Source: Streptomyces sp. APSN-46.1 (GTDB lineage: Bacteria; Actinomycetota; Actinomycetes; Streptomycetales; Streptomycetaceae). Taken from it: a DNA stretch of 64,000 nucleotides. The stretch spans positions 187,623 through 251,622 of the forward strand of contig NZ_JALGRF010000005.1 in assembly GCF_022815725.1 (NCBI RefSeq). The letters are read 5' to 3'. Below, in pieces: positions 9,185 to 16,795 of this stretch (the first letter of the stretch is position 1; the number at the start of each line of letters is the position of its first letter). A model generated the notes under the pieces. The model made no database searches. It had not been told where the DNA came from and was given only the letters and a program-made list of their open reading frames with translations. The position numbers and the translations under genes were made by a program.

Positions 9185-9676
9185 GTGCAACACCGATCAC
9201 ACCGCATCCGCCGCACCGCGGCAGCCCTGACCATCCTGGTCGGCTCGCTCACCGCCTGCGGCTCGGACGCCTTCGAACGCTGCGTCCCGGAGGCGTCGAC
9301 GACGGCGAGCGCCGCTCAGCTCGTCGGCACCTACGAGGGGTCCCGTGAGGCCGAGGGCGTCCGCCTCACCCTTACGGCCACCCCTGGTGCCAACCGGGGA
9401 GGCACCCTCACGGCGGTGAACTGGCCCACCGGCAACTTCCACAAATCCCAGCCGGGCAAAGCCTTCACCGGCTCCGGCACCTGGGAGGTGGAGGATGCCC
9501 GCCCCCCGAAGGGCAGGTCCCTGATCCGGATGCAGTTCGACGATCCGTCAGAGGTCACCTCGGGCGACACCCTCGACAAGCTCTCCATCGGCATCGACGC
9601 CAAGCGGGTCTTCGTCTACGACGACAGCGACCCCGACGTCTGCCCGGCCTTCCGCCTGAAGCTCCAGCAGAGCTGA
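9185..9676 (+). CDS. Small lipoprotein
   Basis: 163-residue protein starting at GTG 9185, four bases after the preceding stop. A twin-Arg-containing basic N-terminus and hydrophobic stretch lead to the lipobox LTAC (Cys about residue 25), so it should be diacylated and anchored outside the membrane. The mature part is a small beta-rich domain with GTYEGSREAEGVRLTLTATP and two further cysteines, including the one in DVCPAF near the C-terminus, which could pair with the one in FERC. It is the third gene of the WXG-like cassette and closes it with a strong terminator. A role as receptor, immunity or docking protein for the cassette is possible but unproven. Confidence 0.75.
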   Translation: MQHRSHRIRRTAAALTILVGSLTACGSDAFERCVPEASTTASAAQLVGTYEGSREAEGVRLTLTATPGANRGGTLTAVNWPTGNFHKSQPGKAFTGSGTWEVEDARPPKGRSLIRMQFDDPSEVTSGDTLDKLSIGIDAKRVFVYDDSDPDVCPAFRLKLQQS

Positions 9677-9678
9677 CC

Positions 9679-9727
9679 CCGAAGGCCCGGCTGCCCGCCC
9701 GCACGGTGCGGGCAGCCGGGCCTTCGG
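9679..9727 (+). terminator. Strong terminator after the lipoprotein gene
   Basis: Perfect 20-base arms (9679-9698 and 9708-9727) with a 9-base loop, three bases after the stop codon. Confidence 0.85.
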
Positions 9728-9816
9728 CCTGCGCGCCCACCCGGGAACTCCGTTGCGGTGCAACGTATCCGGCGTCCCCGGCATCGAGTCCTCGCGACAG
9801 ACCCCGGAAACGCCGA

Positions 9817-9890
9817 GATCCCGCCCGGTCTTTCGACCGGACGGGATCTCGTGACGTTTCCGAGAGCTACTCGGGAACTGTCGTCTGTGG
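9817..9890. repeat. Two-hairpin element, copy 2
   Basis: Second copy. Hairpin A arms are 9817-9829 and 9836-9848 around CTTTCG; hairpin B is about 9857-9877. It shares with copy 3 the flank up to AACTGTCGTCTGTGG, the block that ends at the tRNA 3' end in copy 3; here no tRNA follows. One hairpin-A pair is C opposite A when read on the plus strand but G:U when transcribed from the minus strand, which favours minus-strand function. Confidence 0.7.
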
Positions 9891-10017
9891 GCTGTTCACG
9901 AGTACCGCTGACCAGGCACTCCAGAGGCGGACGAAAATCGCTTCCCAGACCGACGGAGATCGTTTCCCACCGCGCTGGCGGACCAGGTGCCCTCCCCTGT
10001 CAGAGACAGGAGCAAGG

Positions 10018-10289
10018 ATGGGCGGCATGACGAAGACCGGAGCGGACTACGTGTGGTTCGAGAACGAATTTCCCGACATCGCCGAGGCATACTGCTTCAC
10101 CTTGGTGCGGGGCCTGTCGCCTGCTGAGGTGGTGTCCCGGCTCGAGGGGCGACCAGAGGTGCCCTTGCGGGCATAGCCGCGGTCGTCGACGCCGCCTTCG
10201 CCCAGTACGACCTGGAGGATGGCGACCGTCAGCTGGTCACCTTGACGACTGTGGGTGCCTGGATGCTGCTCATTGAGCCCAACGGCTAG
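10018..10289 (+). pseudogene. Broken DUF6461-family gene
   Basis: The first frame starts at ATG 10018 (or 10027) behind ACAGGAGCAAGG. It encodes a W-x-E-x-x-FPDIAEAYCFTLVRGLSP N-terminus typical of Streptomyces DUF6461 proteins, then hits a stop at 10176 after 52 residues. A second frame resumes at about 10157 (AAVVDAAFAQYDLEDG) and gives TTVGAWMLLIEPNG before a stop at 10289. Intact relatives are roughly 150-200 residues, so this copy has lost its middle, its reading frame and its C-terminus. It lies between two repeat copies in accessory DNA. Confidence 0.65.
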
Positions 10290-10400
10290 CTCGGGGTCAC
10301 CGAAGATCGAGTCCTGCCGGCCTCCGCCGGGGCGAGCTGGGTCTCTCATTCTGACGGGTCGGGCGCGGCAGGAGGTCGGGGCTCGAACTGCCGCGCGGCT

Positions 10401-10529
10401 CTATTTGGCGAGTTGGCGGATGAGGTCGTGGGCGTCGCGGTGGCTCATGGCGTGGGCGTCGAGCGTGCGGGCGTTGTCGAGATAGGTGCGTCTCGGGGCG
10501 ACGCGCCGTTCACCCAAACGGGCTAGCAT
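10401..10529 (-). CDS. Short ORF or relict C-terminus downstream of the response regulator
   Basis: A 42-codon frame (ATG at 10529, TAG at 10401-10403) ends in RDAHDLIRQLAK, an amphipathic helix. It begins 16 bases after the response-regulator stop, with no clear ribosome site. It may be a tiny co-transcribed gene or the surviving tail of a larger deleted gene. No family recognised. Confidence 0.25.
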   Translation of the reverse strand: MLARLGERRVAPRRTYLDNARTLDAHAMSHRDAHDLIRQLAK

Positions 10530-10545
10530 GCACGTCAGGTTCGGT

Positions 10546-11202
10546 TCAGTCCCCCACCCGGCCGGTGTCGTACGCCCACATCGCGATCTCGACCCTGTTT
10601 CGGGCGCCGATTTTGGTCAGCAGGCTGGCGACGTGGGTCTTGGCGGTCGTCAAGCCGATGAATAGCTCGGCGGCGATCTCGGCGTTCGTGCGGCCACGGG
10701 CGACCAGCGTCAGCACCTCCTCCTCGCGTTCGGTGAGCGGCTCGATCGGTTGGGTCCGTCGGCTCGACGGTTCCCTGGCGGCGAGGGTGGCTAGCAGCCG
10801 CCGGGTGATGTTCGGCGCGATCAGGGCATCGCCGACGGCGGCGGCATGGACGGCCTGGACGAGCAGCTCCGGCCCGGCGTCCTTGAGCAGAAAGCCTCGG
10901 GCGCCGGCCCGGAGCGCGCCCTGGACGTACTCGTCGAGGTCGAATGTCGTGATCACCACTACCGCGATCGGGTCCGGGACGCCCCGCCCTGCGAGGAGCT
11001 CGGTCACCTCGATGCCGTCGAGCCCGGGCATCTGGATGTCGACCAGGCACACGTCGGGGCGGAGCCGATGCGCCAGCTCGACGGCGGCGTGGCCGTCGGC
11101 GGCCTGGCCGACGACCTCGATGTCGGGCTGCGCGTCAAGGATCATCGACAGGCCGGTGCGCACCAGATCTTGGTCGTCGGCCACCAGCACGCGCACCGTC
11201 AT
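10546..11202 (-). CDS. NarL/FixJ-type response regulator
   Basis: 218-residue DNA-binding regulator. The receiver domain (1-120) has the acidic pair D9/D10, the phosphorylation site D55 (CLVDIQMPG), a conserved TTF and a switch lysine in FLLKDAG. A LuxR/GerE helix-turn-helix covers about 148-212 (LTEREEEVLTLVARGRTNAE). The ATG at 11202 overlaps the TGA of the sensor kinase gene (ATGA), so the two are made together. The target is unknown; the divergent DUF6326 gene across the 12341 start region is the most obvious candidate. Confidence 0.93.
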   Translation of the reverse strand: MTVRVLVADDQDLVRTGLSMILDAQPDIEVVGQAADGHAAVELAHRLRPDVCLVDIQMPGLDGIEVTELLAGRGVPDPIAVVVITTFDLDEYVQGALRAGARGFLLKDAGPELLVQAVHAAAVGDALIAPNITRRLLATLAAREPSSRRTQPIEPLTEREEEVLTLVARGRTNAEIAAELFIGLTTAKTHVASLLTKIGARNRVEIAMWAYDTGRVGD

Positions 11203-12341
11203 CGGCGTACCTTCGTCGGCAGTTCGGCGTCGACCGTCCACCCGCCCTCGGGCGCAGGCCCGGCACGCAGCGTGCCGCCGAGCAGCTGCACGCGCTCGGT
11301 CATCCCCAGCAGCCCGAAGCCGTGGTTCACCGACCGTGCCGGGTCGATCTGTCCGTCGTCGGTCACGCGTAGTCGCAGCCTTCCCGCGCCCTCTACGACC
11401 CGGATCTCCACACGCGAGGCGTTGCGGGCGTGCCGCAGGGCGTTGGTCAGCGCCTCTTGCGCCAGCCGGTAGACCGCCGCGTCGACCTGGAGCGGAAGTT
11501 CGTCCAGGTCATCTGGCAACTCCACGTCGACGACCGGGACCGGGTCGCGGCGGGCGAGGGACACCAGGTCGGCAACGCCGGGCTGGGGGGCGTACTCCGC
11601 CGGCGCTCCGTCGCGCAGCACCCGGACCATCGCCCGCATCTCCGCGAGCCTCCGCGACGCTTCCCCTTCGATGACCGCCAGCGTCTCGAGCGCCGCTTCA
11701 GGTCGCTGCCCGGCCATCGCCCGGCCCGCCTGCGCCTGCACAGCGATCGCCGAGACGTGGTGGGCGACCATGTCGTGCAGCTCGCGCGCGAGGCCGACCC
11801 GCTCCTGGCTGCGGATCTGGTCCAACGCCCGGCGCCAACTCTCGGCGCGGTAGCGGAACGCCGCTCCGCCCGCCGCCGCCGCCGCCAGGACGGCGAACCC
11901 GCCGAAGAGCTCGGCCGGCCCGGTGTAGTCGGTCGCAATGCTGAATACCGCAGCGACCGCCACCACCGCCAGCCCGATCACGATCTCGCGCCCTGAGCCC
12001 CAGCGGACCAGCGCGTAGACGAGCACCAGGATGTAGATCATCGTGTTCAGGCCCACGCCCGGGATCCCGCCCAGCAGGCTCGCCAGTCCCAACGCCATGC
12101 CGGTGCCGAAGCCCACCACGACGCAGACCAACGGGTGGGTACGCCGCCACAGCAGCACCGGCGCAAGTCCGACCGCCACGATCGTCGCGAACGGCCGCCA
12201 GGCGACGTCGTCCCGGAGGACTCCCTCGAGCAGCGCCGTCACCATCAACACCCCGACCAGCACCCAGTCGCGCGACACCCGTTCGGGAGCGTCCGTGGCG
12301 CGGGGCTCGGCCCACAGCGAGCTCAGGGCGTTGGTCATCAC
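11199..12341 (-). CDS. Sensor histidine kinase, NarX/DesK-like (HisKA_3)
   Basis: 380-residue membrane kinase. About six hydrophobic segments occupy residues 25-160. The dimerisation and phospho-acceptor motif RELHDMVAHHVSAIAVQAQA places the phosphorylated His near 189. The HATPase domain follows, with the N-box in EALTNALRHA and a GFGLLGMTERV glycine box. It starts at GTG 12341 or the adjacent ATG 12338; neither has a good ribosome site. It pairs with the response regulator through a 4-base overlap. The lack of a large extracytoplasmic domain suggests an intramembrane or envelope-stress signal. Confidence 0.9.
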   Translation of the reverse strand: MMTNALSSLWAEPRATDAPERVSRDWVLVGVLMVTALLEGVLRDDVAWRPFATIVAVGLAPVLLWRRTHPLVCVVVGFGTGMALGLASLLGGIPGVGLNTMIYILVLVYALVRWGSGREIVIGLAVVAVAAVFSIATDYTGPAELFGGFAVLAAAAAGGAAFRYRAESWRRALDQIRSQERVGLARELHDMVAHHVSAIAVQAQAGRAMAGQRPEAALETLAVIEGEASRRLAEMRAMVRVLRDGAPAEYAPQPGVADLVSLARRDPVPVVDVELPDDLDELPLQVDAAVYRLAQEALTNALRHARNASRVEIRVVEGAGRLRLRVTDDGQIDPARSVNHGFGLLGMTERVQLLGGTLRAGPAPEGGWTVDAELPTKVRR

Positions 12342-12500
12342 ACACCTAGCCTAGGGACCGCCGAGGCGTCGGGGACCGACCGAAAGAACGAGACGCCGCT
12401 CCTCCCAACGGCCGAGGCGGGTCCGGCCTCGACGCCGATGTGCCCGCCGCCGGGCTCAGCGATCGTGGACCTACCGATCCTCACCACAACAACGGAGCCC

Positions 12501-12992
12501 ATGATGAGGACACGTCAACCCACCACCACACTGGAAGACCAGCGGATCCCGGTGAGAGCCAAGCTCGCCGCAGCGTGGACAAGCTTCATGTTCCTGTACG
12601 TCTACGTGGACATTCTCGCCTTCTTCAAGCCCGGCGTCATCGATGACATCCTGGTCGGCGTCGTCTGGGAGTTCGACATCAGCCAGACGTTGTTGACCGC
12701 CTTCCTCGCGCTCATGGCGATCCCGATCCTCATGGTCGTGCTGTCGATGACGCTGCCCGCCCGGGCGAACCGCATCACGAACCTCATCGTGGCCTCGGTA
12801 CAGATCCCCTTCGCGGCATTCAACGCGGTGGGCGAGTCCTGGACGTACTTCTACGGCCTTGGCGTCGCACTGGAAGTGATCGTTCTCGCCCTCATCCTGC
12901 GGTACGCCTGGACCTGGCCCCGCACCGCACCGTCGGCGACCATGGCGACCAGCCCGGACCGTGAAACCGTTCGCGCCCAGCAGCAAGCGTGA
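12501..12992 (+). CDS. DUF6326-family membrane protein
   Basis: 163-residue protein with four hydrophobic segments, first one FMFLYVYVDILAFFKPG, the pattern of the DUF6326 family. The start is ATG 12501 or 12504; GGAG at 12494-12497 fits the second slightly better. It is divergent from the histidine kinase operon, with about 160 bases between them, and may be its regulated target (inference from position). The stop overlaps a GTG of the following small ORF. Function unknown. Confidence 0.7.
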   Translation: MMRTRQPTTTLEDQRIPVRAKLAAAWTSFMFLYVYVDILAFFKPGVIDDILVGVVWEFDISQTLLTAFLALMAIPILMVVLSMTLPARANRITNLIVASVQIPFAAFNAVGESWTYFYGLGVALEVIVLALILRYAWTWPRTAPSATMATSPDRETVRAQQQA

Positions 12993-13356
12993 ACCCAAGA
13001 GCAGTCCCCGTCCTGTTCGGAGCCATCTGCCTCGGTGCCGCGGTGTGGGCCTCCTGGCGGTGGGACACCAACTACCACTGGGACGTCGCGCAGGGGCCTT
13101 CCAAGGCCCCTACCGGCAGGTCAGGTCATCGGATGCGCACACAGGCCCACCGCATCGTCGCCAGACCATCCTCCTCGCCCTGATGATCTGCTCGGTCAAC
13201 CTGGCCATCCTTCACAGCTGGCACCAGACCACCGGCACACAGAGCGTCCTCACCAGCGTCGCCACCGATGTCACGGCCTACGCCCACGAGAACCGCAGCC
13301 CCATCCCGGCCGGCCTCCCGCCTCCAAGAACACGGATGATCCAAACGAACACCTGA
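12989..13356 (+). pseudogene. Frame-broken small membrane ORF
   Basis: GTG at 12989 overlaps the DUF6326 stop and opens VPVLFGAICLGAAVWASWRW, a signal-anchor-like helix, but the frame stops at 13183. A second frame carries LLALMICSVNLAILHSWHQ (about 13166-13225), another plausible helix, to a stop at 13356. A single frameshift between about 13130 and 13165 would join them into a protein of roughly 120 residues. It could also be two unrelated chance frames. Nothing else was seen in 13357-13517. Confidence 0.3.
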
Positions 13357-13517
13357 GAACCGGCGCCACGAGCCGCGAGCCGTCATGCCTCCAGACGGCC
13401 GGAAGCGTCGCATCCACGCGAACCGCCCCCAGGAATCCCCTTCACCCCTGTCCCTGGTCGGCCAAGCACCGGGACGGGCAATCGGACACCGGCTCGAACA
13501 TGCCGCAGAAACGCAGA

Positions 13518-13589
13518 GATCCCGCTCAGCCTTTCGGCTGAACGGGATCTCGTGACGATCCTTGAGAGCTACTCAAGAACTGTCGTCTG
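13518..13589. repeat. Two-hairpin element, copy 3, at the tRNA-Ala 3' end
   Basis: Third copy. Hairpin A arms are 13518-13530 and 13537-13549 around CTTTCG; three base pairs differ from copy 1 but remain paired by compensating changes. Hairpin B is about 13558-13577. It begins directly after the tRNA-Ala 3' end on the minus strand, so it could serve as the tRNA transcription terminator. Confidence 0.7.
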
Positions 13590-13663
13590 TGGACCTGTGG
13601 GGATTTGAACCCCAGACCCCCTCGATGCGAACGAGGTGCGCTACCAGACTGCGCCACAGGCCC
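13590..13663 (-). tRNA. tRNA-Ala (anticodon CGC)
   Basis: 74-base cloverleaf. The acceptor GGGCCTG pairs with CAGGTCC and contains the G3:U70 wobble that marks alanine tRNAs. The anticodon stem CCTCG/CGAGG closes loop TTCGCAT (anticodon CGC, codon GCG). The T-arm contains GGTTCAAATCC. CCA is not encoded. The locus borders accessory DNA. Confidence 0.95.
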
Positions 13664-13749
13664 TTGCGACGTGTGAAACATTAGCATCCCGGCGCTGGTG
13701 CTCCAAAACCGATATCGGGGAGCGTCCGCGCAGGTCACCGTTCACTTGT

Positions 13750-14802
13750 TCACTCGTTCGCGGCGCGCGGGCGGTCCTCGCCCTCGTACTGGTCGAACAG
13801 CGGCGTCCGGCCGCGGTCGCGTCCGCGCGGGCGGGGGTCCGCCTTCGACTCCGGCCTCGGGGCGGGGGCCGGTACGTGCGGCTGGGCGCGCAGGCGCGGC
13901 TCCGTCGGCTCCGCCGTGCTGGAGCGGGCCGAGCTCCAGCCGTCCGGGGCGGACGGGCCGGTGGCGCGCGGGGCGACCGGGGCCGTCACGTACGTCGGCA
14001 GCGGGACCGGGACCGGCTCCCAGCTGTCACCGCGGGCCGGACCGCGCTCGCGCTCGCGCTGCTGGTCCACCCACTCGGCGTGGTCGGTCTGCTCGACCAG
14101 GGCGCGCCGTCCCGCCTCTTGCGGGGAGACCGGTGGCGCGGGGTCCGGTTCGGCACCCTCGGCGCTCCCCTGCCCCCCGGCGGACTCGGGGTGGCGCCGG
14201 CGCTGGCGGCTCTCGCGCAGCTGCCGCGCGGCCGCCTCGGCGCGCCGCCGGTCCATGGTGAACTCGTACCGGCGCCGCTCCTGGATCCGCAGGTGCACGA
14301 TGTACGTGCTCAGCAGCACCGCCGGCACGCCCGGGGCCCACAGGAAGCCGAGCCCGCCGACCGCCGCGACGACGGCGCCGAGGGTGAAGACGAGGAAGAG
14401 GAGCGCGGTGGTGCGCCGGCGGCGGGCGAGTACCTGGAGGCGCTGTTCGCGCCGGGCGCGTTCCGCCCGCTCCACCCGGTCGGCCGCGGCCGAACGGGGT
14501 TCCGCCCTGGTCGGGGGCACGCCGACGGCCCGGGCGGCGGCGTCCACGGAATTCACCGTTTCCGTCGCGGCGTCCGGGTCCGCTTGGGGCGGGACCTGCG
14601 CCTCCTGGTCACCGCGTTCACGCAGCCCCTTGGCGTAACGGCGCTCCATTCCCGCCCGGCCGGAAAGCAGCCGGATGGCGGTGGAGAAGCGTTCCGTCGG
14701 ACGGGCTTCGTTCAGCTCGTCCTGCCTCCGGAGCCACATGGGCACCAAGTAGGCGGCCCAGGCCCCGACAATGACTGCGTAGATGAGGCCGCTGCTGCTC
14801 AC
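13750..14802 (-). CDS. sepX: SepX/GlpR divisome membrane protein
   Basis: 350-residue protein starting SSSGLIYAVIVGAWAAYLVP, an N-terminal membrane helix, then a basic linker, two more hydrophobic segments (about 138-180) and a long Pro/Arg-rich cytoplasmic tail. This order matches SepX of Streptomyces, also called GlpR (receptor of the gephyrin-like protein Glp), a divisome component needed for robust septation in hyphae. GTG 14802 is preferred; GTG 14808 is also possible. It lies downstream of a moeA/glp homologue, the arrangement known for the FtsZ-Glp-GlpR system. The symbol is from recognition, not a search. Confidence 0.75.
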   Translation of the reverse strand: MSSSGLIYAVIVGAWAAYLVPMWLRRQDELNEARPTERFSTAIRLLSGRAGMERRYAKGLRERGDQEAQVPPQADPDAATETVNSVDAAARAVGVPPTRAEPRSAAADRVERAERARREQRLQVLARRRRTTALLFLVFTLGAVVAAVGGLGFLWAPGVPAVLLSTYIVHLRIQERRRYEFTMDRRRAEAAARQLRESRQRRRHPESAGGQGSAEGAEPDPAPPVSPQEAGRRALVEQTDHAEWVDQQRERERGPARGDSWEPVPVPLPTYVTAPVAPRATGPSAPDGWSSARSSTAEPTEPRLRAQPHVPAPAPRPESKADPRPRGRDRGRTPLFDQYEGEDRPRAANE

Positions 14803-14861
14803 CCTCACACCGTAGAGGGGCGCGGCCGAGGGGATCCGCCAATTGAGCCGGTGTGTCGCAC

Positions 14862-14904
14862 GATCCGGCTGATATCACGGACTTTTTTTGTGATTCTTCG
14901 GATC
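14862..14904. other. Nested inverted repeats with T7 tract between sepX and the acetyltransferase gene
   Basis: Outer arms GATCCG/CGGATC (14862-14867 and 14899-14904) enclose ATCAC/GTGAT (14874-14878 and 14890-14894) around seven T's. The position, in the AT-richer gap 14803-14939, fits a terminator or operator separating the acetyltransferase gene from sepX. Confidence 0.4.
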
Positions 14905-14939
14905 AGGTTATGGACGATTCCGTTTGGAATTCGAACGCA

Positions 14940-15542
14940 TTAGCGATTCGGCTGGGGATTGCGCCGCTTCCAGCGGTTCAGCAGCCCCTCCGGGACCTCT
15001 TCCGCCGTGAGCGCGAAGACCAGATGGTCCCGCCACGCGCCGTCGATGTGGAGGTAACGCGGCCGCATTCCCTCCTCGCGGAAGCCGAGCTTCTCCACGA
15101 CGCGCCGACTCGGCCCGTTCTCCGGGCGGATGCACACCTCGATGCGGTGCAGCCCGACCTTGAAGAAGCAGTGGTCCACGGCGAGCGCGACCGCCGTCGG
15201 CATCACGCCCCGCCCCGCGACCTCGCGGTCCACCCAGTACCCGATGTGACCCGCGCACATCGAGCCCCAGGTGATCCCGGCGACCGTCAGCTGCCCGACC
15301 AGCCGGCCCTGGTACTCGATGACGAACGGCAGCATCCGGCCCGCGTTCGCCTCCGCCCGCAGATGGCGGACCATCTGGCGGTACGTGGGCCGCTGGATCA
15401 CCGGCCCCCACGGCGCGGGCGGCGGAATCGTGGCCTCCCACGGCCGGAGCCATTCGCGGTTGCGCCGGTTGACCTCACGCCAGGCGCGCTGGTCCCGGAG
15501 CTTTATCGGCCGGAGCCTGACATCGCCGTCCGCCAGGACCAC
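14940..15542 (-). CDS. GNAT N-acetyltransferase, RimJ/RimL type
   Basis: 200-residue acetyltransferase. The acetyl-CoA site shows as VDREVAGRGVMPTAV (Q/R-x-x-G-x-G/A type) near 105-120, with the RimJ-like RIEVCIRPENGPSRRVVEKLGF segment around 137-158. RimJ/RimL enzymes acetylate ribosomal protein N-termini, but many relatives act on other amines. The listed start is GTG 15542. The frame stays open to a CTG at 15563 that overlaps the stop of the upstream mogA-like gene and would add the conserved-looking NGPSWPV, so the true start may be that CTG. It ends the galU-moeA-moaC-mogA run. Confidence 0.85.
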   Translation of the reverse strand: MVLADGDVRLRPIKLRDQRAWREVNRRNREWLRPWEATIPPPAPWGPVIQRPTYRQMVRHLRAEANAGRMLPFVIEYQGRLVGQLTVAGITWGSMCAGHIGYWVDREVAGRGVMPTAVALAVDHCFFKVGLHRIEVCIRPENGPSRRVVEKLGFREEGMRPRYLHIDGAWRDHLVFALTAEEVPEGLLNRWKRRNPQPNR

Positions 15543-15559
15543 CGGCCAGGAAGGGCCGT

Positions 15560-16246
15560 TCAGCTGTCGCTCCCGGTGCTGTCGCCCCCGGTGCCGTCGC
15601 TCCCGATGCGGTCGCTCCCGGCGCCGTCGCCCCCGGTGCCCTCGTCGCCCCCGGCGCCCGGCGTGTCGCCGCCGGGCCGGGGGTGGTCTCCGCCCCGGAT
15701 CTGGTCCACGGCGTGCGGCAGGACCCGGCCCAGCACCGCGAGGCCGTCACGGACCCCGCCCGTCGATCCCGGGAGGTTCACGATCAAGGTGCGGCCCGCC
15801 ACGCCCGCCAGGCCCCGCGACAGTGCCGCGGTCGGCACCTTCGCCAGACCCTCGGCCCGGATGGCCTGCGGAATGCCCGGGATCTCGTAGTCCAGCACCC
15901 GCGCCGTGGCGTCCGGGGTGCGGTCGGTCGGCGAGATGCCGGTGCCGCCGGTGGTGAGGATGACGTCGTACCCGGCGGCCACGCCCTCGCGCAGCGCCTG
16001 CTCCACGGGGTCCCCGTCGGGAACGACCCGCGGGCCGTCCACCGTGAAGCCGAGCTCCTCCAGGGCCTCGGCGAGCAGCGGGCCGCCCTTGTCGGCGTAC
16101 ACGCCCCGCGAGGCCCGGTTGGAGGCGGTGACCACCAGCCCGCGCAGGAGCGGAGCCCCGGCGGCCGGCGGCCGCGCCGGCCGGGCCTCGCCCGCGGCGG
16201 GCCCGTGGCTGTGGCTGTGCGCCTCGCCGCCGCGCGGGGGGTTCAC
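15560..16246 (-). CDS. MogA/MoaB-family molybdopterin adenylyltransferase-like protein
   Basis: 228-residue protein with a MoCF_biosynth domain at about 35-180: VVTASNRASRGVYADKGG and the MPT-binding loop LTTGGTGISPTDRTPDA. Such enzymes adenylate molybdopterin. The last 45 residues are a Gly/Asp/Ser repeat tail (GGDGAGSDRIGSDGTGG type) absent from typical MogA and encoded by a short purine-rich repeat, probably disordered. The GTG at 16246 overlaps the moaC stop (GTGA). It works with MoaC and MoeA-type proteins in molybdenum cofactor synthesis. Confidence 0.88.
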   Translation of the reverse strand: MNPPRGGEAHSHSHGPAAGEARPARPPAAGAPLLRGLVVTASNRASRGVYADKGGPLLAEALEELGFTVDGPRVVPDGDPVEQALREGVAAGYDVILTTGGTGISPTDRTPDATARVLDYEIPGIPQAIRAEGLAKVPTAALSRGLAGVAGRTLIVNLPGSTGGVRDGLAVLGRVLPHAVDQIRGGDHPRPGGDTPGAGGDEGTGGDGAGSDRIGSDGTGGDSTGSDS

Positions 16247-16722
16247 GCGCGGCTCCAGTCGCCGGACTTGCCGCCGGTCTTCTCCTCCACCCGGACGTCC
16301 GTGATGACGGCGCCCTTGTCGACGGCCTTCACCATGTCGATCACCGTGAGCCCGGCGACCGCGACGGCGGTCAGCGCCTCCATCTCGACGCCCGTACGGT
16401 CGGTCGTCTTGACGGTGGCCAGGATCTCGACGGCGTCATCGGCGACCGACAGGTCCACCTTCACCCCGGACACCGCGAGCGGGTGGCACAGCGGGATGAG
16501 GTCGGGGGTCTTCTTCGCCCCCATGATCCCGGCGATCCGCGCGGTGGCGAGGGCATCACCCTTCGGTACGCCCTCGCCCCGCAGCAGCTCGATCACCCGG
16601 GGGGAGACGAGGACGCGCCCGCTGGCTCGCGCCGTCCGGGTGGTGACGTCCTTCGCCGAGACGTCGACCATCCGGGCCGCGCCGGCCTCGTCGATGTGCG
16701 TCAGCCTGCTGTGCGTGCTCAT
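16243..16722 (-). CDS. moaC: Cyclic pyranopterin monophosphate synthase MoaC
   Basis: 159-residue enzyme of molybdenum cofactor step 1, converting the MoaA product (3',8-cyclo-H2GTP) to cyclic pyranopterin monophosphate. The signature TPDLIPLCHPLAVSGVKVDL and the downstream TDRTGVEMEALTAVAVAGLT are intact. The length is normal for MoaC. The ATG at 16722 was chosen over the longer frame because family alignments begin with the SRLTHID segment. The stop overlaps the mogA-like start. No moaA, moaD or moaE lies in the window. Confidence 0.95.
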   Translation of the reverse strand: MSTHSRLTHIDEAGAARMVDVSAKDVTTRTARASGRVLVSPRVIELLRGEGVPKGDALATARIAGIMGAKKTPDLIPLCHPLAVSGVKVDLSVADDAVEILATVKTTDRTGVEMEALTAVAVAGLTVIDMVKAVDKGAVITDVRVEEKTGGKSGDWSRA

Positions 16723-16795
16723 ATCTGGTGCCGCTCCCGCTCCGGGCCCCGCAAGGGCCTGTGTGGTGCAACACGCTACCCGCACCCGCCGGGCT

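Noticed and set aside
7391..13517. Intact integrative element at the tRNA gene
   Set aside because: No integrase, excisionase or replication gene is visible, and the repeats lie beside the tRNA instead of duplicating its 3' end. Only remnants can be argued.
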